Source: Planctomycetes bacterium GWF2_42_9
GTDB taxonomy: Bacteria; Planctomycetota; Phycisphaerae; Sedimentisphaerales; UBA12454
Length of the DNA stretch: 35,633 nt
Assembly: GCA_001825675.1 (NCBI GenBank)
Contig: MHYA01000040.1
Location: 7,147 to 42,779, forward strand
Reading direction: 5' to 3'
Part shown: in pieces, positions 35,490 through 35,633 of the stretch
Position numbering within the stretch: position 1 is the first letter of the stretch
Layout: the number at the start of each line of letters is the position of its first letter
Translations under genes and position numbers: made by a program
The notes under the pieces: model-generated
The model's input: the letters and a program-made list of their open reading frames with translations, nothing else
Databases searched by the model: none
Told to the model about the DNA's origin: nothing

Positions 35490-35539
35490 TGCGAAGGGTT
35501 GCGAGAGTATGCGACGGGATGCGAGGGTATGCAAGTGAT
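35490..35539 (+). repeat. Five TGCRA boxes at exact 10-bp spacing
   Basis: TGCGA begins at 35490, 35500, 35510 and 35520, and TGCAA at 35530. The spacers are AGGGT, GAGTA, CGGGA, GGGTA and GTGAT. One box per helical turn puts all of them on the same face of the DNA. Related GCGAG/TCGCA strings occur just before (35432-35455). The 10-bp period does not fit codons, so this is unlikely to reflect a protein repeat. Confidence 0.6.
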
Positions 35540-35633
35540 ACCCAATCATCGATACAAGACTCGGATCAAGGACTCGGATTAGTCATATATAACTATCTGA
35601 AAACAAAGAGGTTATAATTTTAGCCAATTTGTA

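Noticed and set aside
35303-35582. Overlapping short frames on both strands at the window end
   Set aside because: They arise from the GC-rich TGCGA repeat patch; the 10-bp period is out of phase with codons and no motif is present.

Overview
The window looks like a chromosomal stretch from a Planctomycetota bacterium of the Phycisphaerae/Sedimentisphaerales kind. This is inferred from a typical protein mix: exported proteins ending in dockerin-like Asp/Asn repeats (GDINEDC…NFQDFALLAQNWL), a PEP-CTERM tail, a pseudopilin-type N-terminus with an H-X9-DG-like end, a DUF4434 protein, an S1-type sulfatase and several URO-D-family proteins. Base composition is AT-rich and most genes have clear GGAG/AGGA ribosome binding sites. 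No rRNA, tRNA, CRISPR array or phage gene was seen.

Layout. (1) Bases 1-695 (minus) hold the 5' part of a frameshifted IS630 transposase, cut by the window edge. (2) Bases 1149-27787 hold 18 genes, all on the plus strand and mostly 5-150 bp apart, forming a large polysaccharide-utilisation locus. In order: a pseudopilin-like protein; two exported jelly-roll proteins with dockerin-like tails; a DNRLRE/PEP-CTERM protein; a giant multidomain GH20-like protein; DUF4434; a sodium:solute symporter; URO-D-like 1; a second GH20-like enzyme; URO-D-like 2 and 3; a GPH/MFS sugar symporter; a sulfatase; a GH78-like rhamnosidase; a clan-A glycosidase; an AGE-family epimerase; a PIG-L deacetylase; and a XylR-type AraC regulator. 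(3) A convergent minus-strand SGLT-like symporter (27995-30025) has an unusual internal insertion and richer G+C. (4) Bases 30246-31745 are a graveyard: a 523-bp internally deleted IS5-group element with intact ends and a TAA target duplication, an IS66 orfA remnant, and unassigned sequence. (5) A minus-strand 866-residue exported six-hairpin glycosidase (31746-34346). (6) An AT-rich gene-poor end holding a 10-bp-phased TGCGA repeat.

How it may work (inference). Surface or envelope proteins bind a complex, probably sulfated, rhamnose-containing glycan. The sulfatase, GH78-like, GH20-like and clan-A enzymes trim it. The SSS and GPH symporters import products. The AGE epimerase and PIG-L deacetylase process amino- or N-acetyl-sugars, and the XylR-type regulator senses a sugar in the cytoplasm. 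The least expected parts are three divergent URO-D/MtaA-like proteins embedded in the sugar locus, and two GH20-like proteins in which the catalytic Asp-Glu pair reads Thr-Glu. Together these hint at chemistry on an unusual, possibly O-methylated or non-N-acetylated, sugar.
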